A DNA stretch of 64,000 nucleotides from Motacilla alba alba (taxonomy: Eukaryota; Chordata; Aves; Passeriformes; Motacillidae). Positions 1 through 50,860 of this stretch are shown here, one piece after another. The stretch lies in contig NC_052020.1 of assembly GCF_015832195.1 (NCBI RefSeq), forward strand, positions 5,276,254 through 5,340,253, given 5' to 3'. Both the position numbers and the translations under genes were made by a program. Numbering within the stretch: the first letter of the stretch is position 1; every line of letters starts with the position of its first letter. The notes beneath the pieces were generated by a model. That model saw nothing but the letters and a program-made list of their open reading frames with translations, was not told the DNA's origin and ran no database searches.

Positions 1-1317
1 ACCCTGGAAGAGTAGGAAAGAACTCAGGTCCTGTTATATTACAGTGCACAAAGTTATACATTTGACAGAATTCCTCAGTGGAAGGAATTTGTGTTGTACA
101 TGTGGTGATTGGATTACTCCCTCTCTCTGCTGGCCCACTCAGTGACCTGCTCAGTGATTCCATGTGCAAAAATCCTGCACGATTGCTGTTTACACCCAAA
201 CACATAAACAACATGCACACAAAAACAGCACATGCACACATAAACAACATTTTTTTTCTAGCAAAATGCCCAGGACTTTAAACTCCATTTCACAAGGCTT
301 CTTGTGAAATTTAGTTCCTCATTCCCTCCCAAATAGCTCTTTAACTTGAATTTGAGTCAAATTCAACAAGAATAGAAGCCTGAAAGATTTGTCTACTTGA
401 AAGTCTAAATCACTGGTCTACTACTGCATCTGTATTGGTGTTCAGTTTTGAAAGCTGCAGTCAATGAAGTTCTGTGGAAACTAGGGCCTGAATAGTGAAG
501 AAAATAAAATCCCACCAAAATAAAAGCAAAAGGAGATGCATCCTTTATCATCATCAACTGTTTGGCAGCTGAAGACAGGAGCACGTGCTGGCTGTTGCCC
601 TAAAGATAGGATATAAAATAGGCAGATGTGGGAGGGAGCTTAGTCCATAAAAGATGTGGGAAAGAGCTGAAGACACTTGGGTGACTGGAGGTGTTGCAGA
701 AGGAAGGCTGGGATGTGGGAGGGAGTTACAAGAGCTGTGCTTGGGCACTGGGTGTGTGGGGAGGACAGAGAACATTGCAGAGTGGAGGGAGGCAGGGGGA
801 CAGCACTGCTAAAAAATGGGGCTGTTGCAGGGCTGGCAGAGTAGGGATGTAGAACACAAATCTGCTAGAAACAGTTCCCTACAGGTCACAGGAACATCCT
901 GATGCTCCCAGCTTTGCTGGTTTGGGGGAGGGAGCAGTCATGGTAAATAGAGGAGGGGCCCAAAATAATTTTCCTCCATCTTCAATTTGAAGTTTCAGTT
1001 GAAATTTCTTTCTCTTTTCCTCATGTTTTATCATTATTTTCCCTGTCACACTTGGAAATTGTATATATTGCACATTTTATTTTCTAGGTTTTTAACTGAA
1101 ATTGCTTCTTTCCTCTATATAGCCCTGGCATCACACTTACAAGCTTTTTGAATACAAATAGTAGACATTTCCTTTTTCTTTCCTGAAATCTGTAATTATC
1201 TTACAATCTTTTGTTTCTAGGATCTCTTTCTTCAGACAGAAACACCAAGCACCACTCTATAACTGTGTACATTAATATTTTCTACAGAAATAAGACAGCC
1301 ACTGCAGTGAAACTTAC
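1..1317. other. CCDC73: CCDC73 intron 15, left edge of window
   Basis: No coding exon seen. The long C-terminal CCDC73 exon would appear as a large minus-strand frame and is not here. 185-250 holds a small ACACATAAACAACAT duplication. 600-800 is purine-rich, with three diverged GATGTGGGA motifs. Confidence 0.8.
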
Positions 1318-40205
<38,888 letters not shown>

Positions 40206-41948
40206 TTATCTGTTAGAGAATACTCAAACTGCGAAACCTTCAAATATGGAGGCAGAATATTTTTGCAAAGAGCAAAACTACTACTTATAGATACCATGTA
40301 ATTAACAATATTTTTATTTTAAAGTAATGTGCACCACTGTAGAAAAAAACCAAACAGATTTATCAGTAATTCACAATATTCCTTTGCTTCTCCTCTGTAT
40401 TTCTTGGCTTGGTTTTAGTTTAAAGCAAAAACTTTGATGAGCAGACCGAAGTAGTAGAGTTTTTTTCCCAGAGTTACTGCCCTGCACTGACACGAAGGTG
40501 CTGCAACAGACACATCATGCCATGAAAAAGTTGCTGCCTACCTTCAGGATGTCAAAGATCACAAGACAGGCCCAATTTTAAAAGAGATCTTTGGTCCGAA
40601 ATCAGGGACTTAAGGTAATGCTTGCAGTCTCTGCATCTGAATTTTATCAAGAAGTCTTTCTCACTCTCTTCCTACAAATCCTGTATCAAAATGCTGTACT
40701 GTGAGCCAGCTGCATCCACTGCTGCCTAGCAAGGAGTTACACAAACAGGAGCCCCAGGTGTCTCTGTAAGGACAAAGCAAGTTTGTTAGAGACACCAGAG
40801 GTGACCACAGCACTCAGCATTTTATTCACAAAAATGCACCAGCTGCAGGTATATTCCCTGTTTTTCCCAGATTATATTTTTGAATCCTTGAGCCTGAATT
40901 TTCAGCAGTGCACTAGCCCTGCCAGACACACCCTCTCGTGTTTCTGCACTAAGAATTACGGAGGCAGGGGCAGAGCACAGGGGTTATGACTGACCTGGCT
41001 GCTGCCACAGAACCCTCAGGAAGGAATTCCTGCAGGAAGAGCAGAGACCTGGTCTGTATCATGGGGCCATAACAACTACAAATCAGGGCTCACCACTTTT
41101 TCTTCTGTTGTCTAAATAAAACTCTAACATAGATCACATTTAAGCTGCTTGGTCATGAATAACAGATTGACTCCTTGTTTAGGTGCCCCACCACAAAAGT
41201 TACTCTGTTAGTAAAGCAATGCTTTTGCTAAAACCAAAACAATCGGGCACATTTTTGTCTTTCATTTTAAAACATATGACTACTACTGAGCTGCTCAATA
41301 TGAAGTATATAAATTCTTTTGTCAGTGTCAAAATGTGTATGTTTGAAGGACTTCTGAAGAGGCAGCAAATAAAGCCTGAATAAGAACCATGTACAAACAT
41401 GCAGCACTTCAGGCAACAAATCTTTTGTGTCAATGTGCCAACATGAATCAGGCATTATGCAGCAATCTGCAAACATTGTACACTGAAGCTGTTTGAATTT
41501 TTTTAAAAGCAATACATTAGGATAAAAAAACTACTATTTCTATTTTAGCCTAAGAACTTAAAATAAGTCTGACTCTCCCAAAAGTACATTAAAAATTTTT
41601 GTTTCTTTCACTCAAGTTTTCAAAATTGTTTTCTTATTGATATATGCTGTACCACTACATGAAGAACTACCACAAACGTTTGATATCAAGTATTGGGAGA
41701 TGACCATAACTACAAATCTAATAAAAATGCCAATGTTTGTTATGTAAATAAACTAAGCACAGAGCCATTTGATTTCACCGTTCCTCATGCTAAGGGTAAG
41801 ATTTTTACAAACATAATGTTAAAACAAGACACATGGTCTAATTATATTGCTGTCAGCCGACGTCCCAGGCTTGGAGTTGGTGAAATCCTACAGTGATGAA
41901 CTTTTACAAGACTGTGCCGTTATCAAATGAAGAAGCTGGCAGCCTGTG

Positions 41949-42553
41949 TTAATGAGGGAAGAAAATAAGAGATAAACTTGATTTAGAAAAAGGATTCACC
42001 ATACAAGGACAGGAGCACTTGAAGAAGTGCACTCCAGTTATGAAATTACTCCTATTCAGGCCAACCAGTAGAAGAGTGTACATTAACTGATACACACTGG
42101 GGCTTGTGATTTTCCTTCCCATCACACAAGCAATCTGAGAATTATTTTCCCAAGGGGACATTTTCAAACCAATGCTATACTCCAAGGAACAGAAGCAAAG
42201 GGGCCTCAGGCACGCAGGGCTTTCTCTCAGCTCAGTGATCTCAGCAGGAGCACTTGACAAACAAGACTTTCCCTCCCTAATGCGGTGAGTGCGGATAAAC
42301 GCTTCGCGAGTGAAGCTCATTGAGTCCTCAGCCAGCCCTTCACGGTGACAGCGCTGTTTTCTCACGGGCAATTTGCACTCGGGCTGCTTTGCCACGACTG
42401 CCGCAAAATGCTCCACAGCCTGCTGCTGGAACCTGCGAGGTGCAGGGGGTGACAGGCACTCCTCCTGCCCTCCTCGGAGCTCCCCTGAAGACTCTTCCAC
42501 CTCCGAGAGCTCAAAAAACTCAGCACCTGCCAGCGAGTTTACACTGTGCCTGA
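41949..42553 (-). other. Unexplained exon-like open frame in CCDC73 intron 1
   Basis: A strong acceptor (tatttttgtttctag) ends at 42554 and is followed by a 201-codon open frame. The first 90-100 codons look coding: they include EFFELSEVEESSGEL, RRFQQQAVEHFAAVVAKQ and MSFTREAFIRTHRI, are hydrophilic, and coincide with a local rise in CpG. After about 42240 the composition becomes Cys/Phe/Leu/Ser-rich and looks non-coding. No good donor is visible before the stop. I do not recognise the protein. It could be a terminal exon of a nested or alternative transcript, a decayed gene copy, or chance. Confidence 0.35.
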
Positions 42554-45500
42554 CTAGAAACAAAAATACACAAAATAGAATAATAGAGTTTAAAAATAAT
42601 TTAAATTATCCTTCATATTAATAAAATACCTACTTTTGATATTGGACATTAATACAACAATCCAGAGCTACCGTAAAGGTACAGGATAAATAATAAATGC
42701 CCTTCAACACAGAAAATACAAAAAAAAAATCTTGTGTCAAATCAAAGATATTTCCAAATAACGCATTTTTACTTTAGCAACTGGTATTTGTCAGAACACC
42801 TATAAAATAATTTTTTAAAAAAATCTAAAGTATACATGTATAACATTTCAAAAGTGAAAGACTAAAGCTCCTATTTTGAAGCATTTACTACATTTGCTTT
42901 CCTATTACTCATTTTACATTTAACAAAATAAGGATAAAAATTACTTTTTAAAAAGCACATCAAAAAAAATCAATTTTAACATAATTTTAAGTGGCACAAA
43001 GGGCTTTATATCTTTGAAAAGCACTTATTAAAAATTACATCTTAAATACCCTACACTAGAAAGTAAGTTAGCCTATAAGCCTGATAGGGGTCAGGGTAAT
43101 AACACAGAATGAACAAATTACACTGTCATTCCACTTAAATTATTTAAGTTATTTAATTTGACCTGTAGATAGTCTCTTGTCTTCTCATCATGCCTGACTT
43201 TTAAGTGGGAGGTCTTCATTCATGATGATCCTTTAATGGAAGCAAAGCTTTCTCCATTTAACCCATGGTGTTATCAATCATGTACAGGGATAAATGAGGC
43301 TGTAAGATTTTGCCAGTATCACAAATGACACTGTGACCCGAGGCCAACATCTTTATTTGCTTCTCCAGTGATTCACTTCAGCAGATATTAACCAATTTTA
43401 TAATCCATGAAAGGCAAAATTAAAGGACACCATCCATAAAACAGAATAATTCCTATCAGCAACAAAGTGATGTCTGTATTATCTTATAAATTATATGGCC
43501 ATACAGTGTGGTAATGTAATGAAGTAAAGATGGTAATAATCAAATGCCTAGGGCAAATGCTAATATGCATTTAATCACACAGCATGAAGCCATTTGTCAC
43601 TACAGTTGAATGCATGTGTACATAAAATACATGAGTCACGTCCTTATTGTTATACTATAACAGCATCAATTTCACACTATCACTTTACCACAATAACAAC
43701 TGCAGGCTTTGATATTAACTAAAACATTCAAACGCCAGAAGTGCCACCGAGAGCAGTATCTTACAAAAACTGCTTGGAAACACCTTCCCCCTCCTCTCTA
43801 ACTTAACACATTCCAACAGTGCATCTGTGCAGAATTTGATAGTATTTCTCTACAAAACCCCCTTCAGGTACATTTTTGCAACACTATGAGTTTCTTTTTA
43901 GAAACAGGGCAATTTATGGCATTTCAGTATAGGCTCGCCCAGTTTTTGAGATTGTTTCTACCTTGATAAATAATAATTGATTTTATTTGTTTGTTTATCA
44001 GTACTTACCTACACATAGGGAGACAAAAGGTCTGCTCCAACATAACCTAAGGTGTTTGCAAATGCTGCCTCCAGAAAAATAACACTGAAGCATAAGCATT
44101 AAATTCTGTGCTTGGTGAAACTCAGGAATGAAAATATTAATGGACAAAGTTTACCTGCTTCAGTCTAATAGCTTCTTATTAAAAGGATGGCCATAAAAAG
44201 ATGTCTGCATGTCCAGATGCAGACACACAAGTTACAAGAATCAGCACTATCACCTCAGAGCTTCATATGCAGCCTGGTAAAACCAACATTTTAGCTGTAA
44301 GAAACATTTCTATGAGTATCTGTGAGAAACAGTACAAAAGTTTATGCAACTGAAATGAATTCATCAGGCACACAGCATACCTAATACACCCACATACACA
44401 GGTGTGTCCAGTTAAGAGCCAGGATTTAAATCTAAATATGCTGAGTTACTCTATGGTCAAGATGTCAGTGCTGCTGTGGAACCACCAAGTCAGGTTACTG
44501 GGTAATAAGCAGAATCCAGATTTTTGTCATGTTAAACTGAAGACTATAAAACACTGTTTGCTTTTAAATGAAATGATTTTTTAAAATATTTACACCAAAA
44601 AATGGCACAGTATGACTGAATTTTATATGAGACGTAATTTTCATAAAAAAATAAATAATCCCCCTACACAGGATAATGTACCCCTTTGATCATTCAAGAC
44701 TGAAATACATTTAGGGGCTCTGCCTGTTTGATAAAAACCAAAACAGTTAAGTCTTACATACATTTTCACTTTTCAAGGAAATGTCTTTTTGATACTGTTC
44801 ACACACCTTGTATTGGAGACAGCTAAAAGCAGATTGTCTAGAATCCATTGTTATACCCAAAAACCCAAAAACTAGATAAATCCTTAAGTTCTGTTACAAT
44901 TTTCTGAAGTTACAGTTCAGATGTAAGTTTAGGAATTGGAAAACAAGCAGCCAGCTGTACCAAAGGAGCATAAAAGCCCAGACTCCATCATTCTGCTAGG
45001 AAGAGCTCACCAGAAGGAACTGGGAAAACAAACCACTTGTTCATTGTTTTCCAGATTCCACACATCATGTCTGCCTCACATAAGCCAGGTGGGATTCCTG
45101 AATGATAAAAAAACCTGCTGGCACCCAGTGTCATAGAATGTGGACTGTGAAACAATTGGGTACCTGGCCTCTGTAAATACAACTACAGGAAAGACAGCTA
45201 GAGTAAGACACATTTTTAGGAACCATTGCTAAGAACCTTTATGTAAAGGTTTAGTTAGCCTAACAGGTATTTTACCAGGTCTTAAATTTCTTGGGCTCAA
45301 TTTGATTTTAAAAGATAATGATAATTTTTGAAGGCAGCTTTCACCCTATCACTAGTGGTGCTTTTTATTTTCTACTTTAAATCCAGAGATTTTCTGCAGG
45401 TAGGGTTATTTATTTTTAAACTTCTAGAGGCTGAAAAAATATTCCATGCAGTTATGTTTGACCTTGCCTGAAGTTTGATCCTTCAATTTAGGGATTGATA

Positions 45501-47508
45501 GACAAATGTTATTCTTCATTTTCTCCTCCATCCCACATCTTCCTACAAGAATTATACCATCTCTGTTGGGAAAAGCAGCAATTTGTGTGCACCAGACACC
45601 AAAGCCAACCAGCTCCCTGGGTTTGCCCAGAGTCCATCTTACAGCTCCAGAAGCGCAGCTCCTTTGTGCTGGGAAGAGCCAGCACCCAGGAGCTGATTTT
45701 GGGATGCAGAGGGCTAAAAGTGGTGTCATGAGGGGCACACCCCAGATCAGGGGGCGTAACACACCCTCTTCAGTGAGCTGCGCTGGGTTCAGTCTCTGGT
45801 TTGTTTCCTTTCAGGCAGTTCTTTTGGGTATTAGTTGAGAGTGGCTCCATTCACACATACAAATGAAAGCAAGTAAGCTCAACCTTTCACAGGAGTGCAG
45901 GTTCTCAGAAAGGCAGTGATACCTCTAGCAATTCCAGAAATTACATCTCTGTATACAACACGGGGCTATTTAACAAAAATTCCTCCTTCCTAAAAGGGGA
46001 TCTGCCGTGAAACTTCTATTTTAAAGGTGCCCTTCTGCAGTTTTATTAAAAATATCATTGTACTTACTCATTGTCATCTGCAATTATGATGATCTACAAA
46101 TCATTATAGAATCATACAAGACAAAAAAATATTTCCTTTACAGTCCTCAAAAACTTAAGGTGTTAATCACTTTTCAAAATATCCCCAAACTTTTCAGTTT
46201 TCAAAAATATACTGCCAAACTTACAAGACAATTTGTTCTAAAAGCTAAGACTAATGCAGTAGTGTTGTGAAGTTCATTTACAAACAATAATGCTCTTCTT
46301 AAAAACAGAACATCAAGGTGGACTCTTTAAAAAGACTTAAAACCAGAAGACAATACAAACCTAGTATTTTTATTTCTGTAGTCAGATGATATCAAAAATC
46401 ATTTGAACGAGGGATGAGGCAGACTCGTGGCCTTTGCAAACAGAGGATTATATGATTTTTTTTTAATTTTACAGTAAATCACGTAGCATTGTCAATGCAA
46501 AGTTCTTATTTTAAAGGACTGCTTTACACTAATTTTATTATAAATATTGTTTTATACTAATGTTCTATAGAACTGTCTTTTATTCACACATTATATAAGC
46601 ACACACAATGTAAGAACACTGGTCCCAAGCTGTGTAAAAGGTCTTTCTACCTCACTGTCTCATCAATAACAAACAAAAATCCAGTTAAAACTCTCTTCTA
46701 CTGGATTAAAGTGAACAGTAATTCTCTTCCTTGACTTGGCAACTAGGGGATTTTTAAATCTGACCCGAGCACAAACTTGGATTGTATGTTGCTTTTTCCC
46801 CTGTAAGAGTCAAGTACAACATGACCAGCAGTGTGCAATTTGTGCTGGCACAATACCTTTGGAGAGCAGACTGTTTCTTCAGGGCTTTTCTGGAGAACAT
46901 TCTCCAGGCTTTCACTGGTGCATTAACACCACTTTGTTGCACCCACTCCCAAAAAGTATGTGTATTTACCTTTTCCATGTTCTTCCCTATATATTGAGTT
47001 TTATATTTTATTAGTTTACCTTAACTACACAGGACAGAATCATCCAGAGGGCTCGTGACAGAAATTCTGAAACAGACATGGTATAAAATACAAAGTAAAG
47101 ACAGCAAAGGTGATGTTGTTTGCCACTCTAGCAGCTGAAGACTTAAAATAACAGGTGTATACTCCATATTAGAGATATCCCACAATTCAGCACATCTTAT
47201 TCAAGGGAAAGATTTGTGAACATGCTCGTGCTTCTTGTTTTCCAAAGATAAAGCAGCCCTAGTCACATCAAACTGTCCTTATCTCTGGTACTAGCAGTTT
47301 CTGGCCTAAAACCAATGGCATTTGTTAAACTTTCAGATAAGTGTAAAGAGTTTAAGTGTGGAAGCTGTACACTTGTTCTGAAGTTACCTTTCTCAAAGCC
47401 TAGGAAAGTATCGTGTCCTTTTGGGGCAGGAGACCAACACTGGCCCCATAAGAGAGCAAAACAATTGTCCTTAAAAACCTGCTTTGGAATCTTTGCTGAC
47501 AGAAGATG

Positions 47509-47560
47509 CTGAAACAATCTGCTGAAACAGATTGTTCCTGCAATCTGAAACAATCTGCTG
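47509..47560 (+). repeat. Short direct and inverted repeat block
   Basis: CTGAAACAATCTGCTG occurs at 47509-47524 and 47545-47560. AACAATCTG at 47513 pairs with CAGATTGTT at 47528-47536 across a 6-base loop. Lies in CCDC73 intron 1. Confidence 0.9.
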
Positions 47561-48639
47561 GATGACCTAATGCTTTTCAAAGCTTCAGATTTTAATAGAA
47601 TTGTGGGGAAAGCATTAAACAAAGAACTCTCAGCTACTAGAACCCTCAGATTTTCTTTGTCAAGAAGCAATGGGCCTTGGTTGGTTGTTTTGCTGTTCCT
47701 GAGTCCCTAGAAGGTTTTAAGTGGACTTTTTTCTTTTTTTTTTCTTTTTTTTCTCCACATTTCCAGCTCTGTTTTAACATGTGAATTAAAAAAACACAAA
47801 AAAACAGGAAAGCTGAACAACACATTCCTGAGAAGAGCAAACTGATGACCCAGAAAGCATATGGGAAAGTCCCTCGGAGAGCCCTTTTTTATTCAACCCG
47901 CAATACTTCATGTTGATGTGATAACAGGGGTTCCAAGAAATTACTGCATGACCCCAAATCAGCTTCTGTGATCACAATGCAGGAAAGATTACTCCCATCA
48001 AATACACAGCTATGGCAAGTGTGATCGAAGGGTGAAGTTTTAAAGAATTTTGTCAGGTGCTCCAAAGTCTGTTAGCTGCCTGTTGAATTCTGGGTGAGAT
48101 TTAAAAGACTGAAGCTGCTTGCCCAAGTACTACTGCATTCCTTCAGATCTGCATTTTTGCCCCCACCATAAGAGGTTGCCTTCAGTAATCTGAAATCTTT
48201 TGATGAAAACATACAATCTTTCACAAGCTAGCCAGCATGTTTCAAAACCGGGTGATTAAGTTTTCATATCATATAATTTGGTTAGTAGAGCCACCACAGA
48301 CACATATTATCAGGATCCTTACTTTCTGTAATCAAAACTAATTACTGTATTTGTCTTTTATAGGACATTACTACAGTTAAGACCATAAATAATAACTGAT
48401 TTTTTTTTCAACCACAAGTAAAATATTACTAATAAACTAGCAGAGGAGATCTTAACTCATTTCAGCTCAAATTTAAAGAGGAAACCATAAACAGCAGCCC
48501 TCTGATTAAGACTGTTAAACTGTTTTCTGCTTACACCATGTTTGTCTGTGGGATTAAATTCTCCTCCCCAGCCTTTCCACCCTAATACTTTTAGTATTTA
48601 GTCAGCATCCTCTTAGCTATTCGTATAGAGACATGAAGC

Positions 48640-48990
48640 GAGGAAGGGATCAACAGAAGTCAGGTTTACCCAAATTCTACCGGCACAGGAAGAAACCAGG
48701 GCTGTTTCAGCGAGCCGAAAAGCAGTTTGTGTCCGTTCCAAACACCATGCTGCCACCTAGTCGACATCCACCTGAACTGTGCTCTCCTGGGCGCACTGCA
48801 GCGACAGCCACGGCCGTGGAATAAAAACCGAACTGTTCTCCAAAGAAATCAGTGCAAGACTAAGCTACCAGAAGCACCGACAGCTCCAGCTAAATTCCCT
48901 GTCCGGCAGCGGCGCCCTGCCAGCACGAAGAAGGCACAGCTGCAGCTCTCAGTGCTGCAACGATGCAAAAGGAGTGTTTATCTTCAAGGA
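48640..48990. promoter_or_regulatory. CpG-enriched patch in CCDC73 intron 1
   Basis: Locally raised GC and CpG, including a perfect 12-bp palindrome CCACGGCCGTGG and CGGCAGCGGCGCC. Two plus-strand frames stay open here because of composition. It may be an enhancer, a minor promoter or an exon of an upstream transcript; the sequence does not say which. Confidence 0.3.
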
Positions 48991-50289
48991 GCACTCCAAG
49001 CTGCTGCTTGTTTGTAGTGATGGTGGTGGAATACCTCTACCAAGTGTAAACAAGGAAATAATTAGTACCACCGAGTAAGGGATCAGTCCAAAATAATGTA
49101 ATGTCAGCAATTAACAGATTTGTGCTGTGTCAACAAGTTCAGGCACTGCTGATATTTAACCTGTTTCAAACATTTTTGGGGTATCTATTTTATATCCAGA
49201 TAGAACTGATTTCCCTGAAGGCTGGTTTGTTTCCTTTTTTTTATCTTCTCTCTTCCTTTAAATGTGTCTGACAAGTATTACTTTTTCCTCCACAAACCAT
49301 TCCTCAACGCAACTTAGACCAACATTGCTATTGGTGTGGTATCTGTATTTATGTAGTATCCCTGTGATGAAGCTTCAAAAGGCATTATGTTGTTATCTCA
49401 GTGGGGCATAATGTATGCAAATTGTTTCTTTGCTGCCTGAACATTATAGACAATGTCAATATTAGTGACAAAAAATTGACTCTCATCATAGGAAAAGTGT
49501 CCTAATATTTTGTGTCTGCATCTCACTCTAGGTTAGAGTAAGGATGTCCCTGCAGCACCAGGTTTGGAACAGCTCCCACAGGAGGCCAAAAATGGCAGGA
49601 GAAGGCAAGGAGCATCCTTGCACCAGAACACAACCTTTTATGTCTCCTCTCCATGCCACAGAATCCCCAAAATCCCAGAACAGCAGAAAGCAGGCAGGAG
49701 TCCTCCTCCTCCTTCTTTGGGTACCCAGTCTGACACACAATCAACAGGTACAGAAGGCAGGATGCATGAGTGAGAAAAACCTGAATGCAAAAGGCAGAAG
49801 AAAGAAAAAAATACAGCAACACTTTGACGATGACACAAATATCCTGAACATGGTACTTTCAGAGCTCTCGTTCATTTCAGCCTTCACTGCAAACATGAAA
49901 TATACGAATGAGATCTTACCAGAAATCCTCAGTCAATGTGGATGTCTTCTGTATTTGTTCTAATTCTTAAGAGAATGACAAATTAAAACGTCCCTAATTT
50001 TGCTGCTCGAAGCTCTACCGTTGTCTACACATTTAGTTTGGGGGTTTTTTTAGACAAAACATATACTGCCCCAGCATTGACAGAGCTGTCCCAGGTGTTC
50101 ACGTGTTTTCCTCACAGCACTGTGGCAGGATGAAATGACCATATGGCCAGAGGCAAGCAGCCTGGCTAAATTCCATCAGTATCTCCACACTCTGGATGGG
50201 GCATGGCACAAAGGATCCATATGAAAAGCAAGACACTAATCCCTACATATTAAAATCAAGGAAAGCCACCGCTCTCTGCTTTCTTCAGG

Positions 50290-50860
50290 GCAGGCCCAAG
50301 ATGTTAAGGGCGCTGCGGCCGCCTAGGCCCAGCTGGAAAACTGCTTTTTTCAAAAAATACCCAAAAAGCTCCAAAAAAAGACATAAAACTACACCCACCT
50401 TGTTTTCCCCAGCTCCAGGGGGGAGGCTGTTCTGCAGCAGGACCAGCTCCGAGCCCTTGCCCCGCGCTGCGGGCAGCAGCCGCGGCTGCGGCGGAACCTC
50501 CCGGCAGCGGCCGCGCTGCCCTCAGGGCCGGGCAGCGCGGCTCCGTGGAACACCGCTTCCACCTTGTTCCGACTTTCCCTTGTTCTACTTAGAGCAGGAC
50601 GCCTCACCCTGCCCCGTCTAGGCGCAAACCTCCTCGGAAAGAGCCGTAATTCCAAACCCCCGCCCGTTTCCCAAGGCCGCGGCCGGCCGCGCTTGGTCCC
50701 CGAGGGAGCGCAGCAGCGGGACGGGCTCCGTGAGGGGCTGGGGCTGGGCCCGCTCACAAAGCATCCGCGTTAAAATAGCCCAAACCCTCCGCTCTGCCCT
50801 CAAAGCCTCCCCTCTGCCCTCCCCTGACACCACGACGATGCCTTTTAAAGTGTACGGAAG
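50290..50860. promoter_or_regulatory. CpG island
   Basis: This is the only long GC-rich, CpG-dense segment in an otherwise AT-rich, CpG-poor window. It includes a NotI-type GCGGCCGC at about 50317 and many CGCGG/GGCCG clusters. Such islands usually mark vertebrate promoters. It lies about 10 kb upstream of the CCDC73 start codon, on the correct side. Confidence 0.85.
50399..50740 (-). promoter_or_regulatory. CCDC73: Putative CCDC73 promoter and non-coding exon 1
   Basis: This is the core of the CpG island. On the minus strand a plausible donor, AACAAG before gtgggt, ends an exon at 50399, and splicing to the acceptor at 40172 would put it 15 bases ahead of the CCDC73 ATG. A GC box (CCCCGCCCG) lies at 50658-50666. 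The open frames here are by-products of high GC and have no convincing ATG. The transcription start is not visible, and bidirectional activity is possible. The link to CCDC73 is inferred from position, strand and the splice site. Confidence 0.5.

Noticed and set aside
1..1317. Large C-terminal CCDC73 exon or EIF3M
   Set aside because: No long minus-strand CCDC73 frame and no EIF3M-like exon; both would lie further left.
45424..45838. Overlapping long frames on both strands
   Set aside because: Open on several frames at once because of local GC; no ATG-led, recognisable product.
46889..46907. CTGGAGAACATTCTCCAG dyad resembling a heat-shock element
   Set aside because: Only two GAA/TTC units, too few for a credible element, in an intron without promoter signs.
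49523..49963. 139-codon plus-strand frame and minus-strand partners
   Set aside because: Low-complexity purine-rich DNA open on both strands; no homology and no splice context.
50389..50757. Arg/Pro-rich frames in the CpG island
   Set aside because: High GC removes stop codons by chance. The frame in phase with the donor has a stop just upstream and no ATG.
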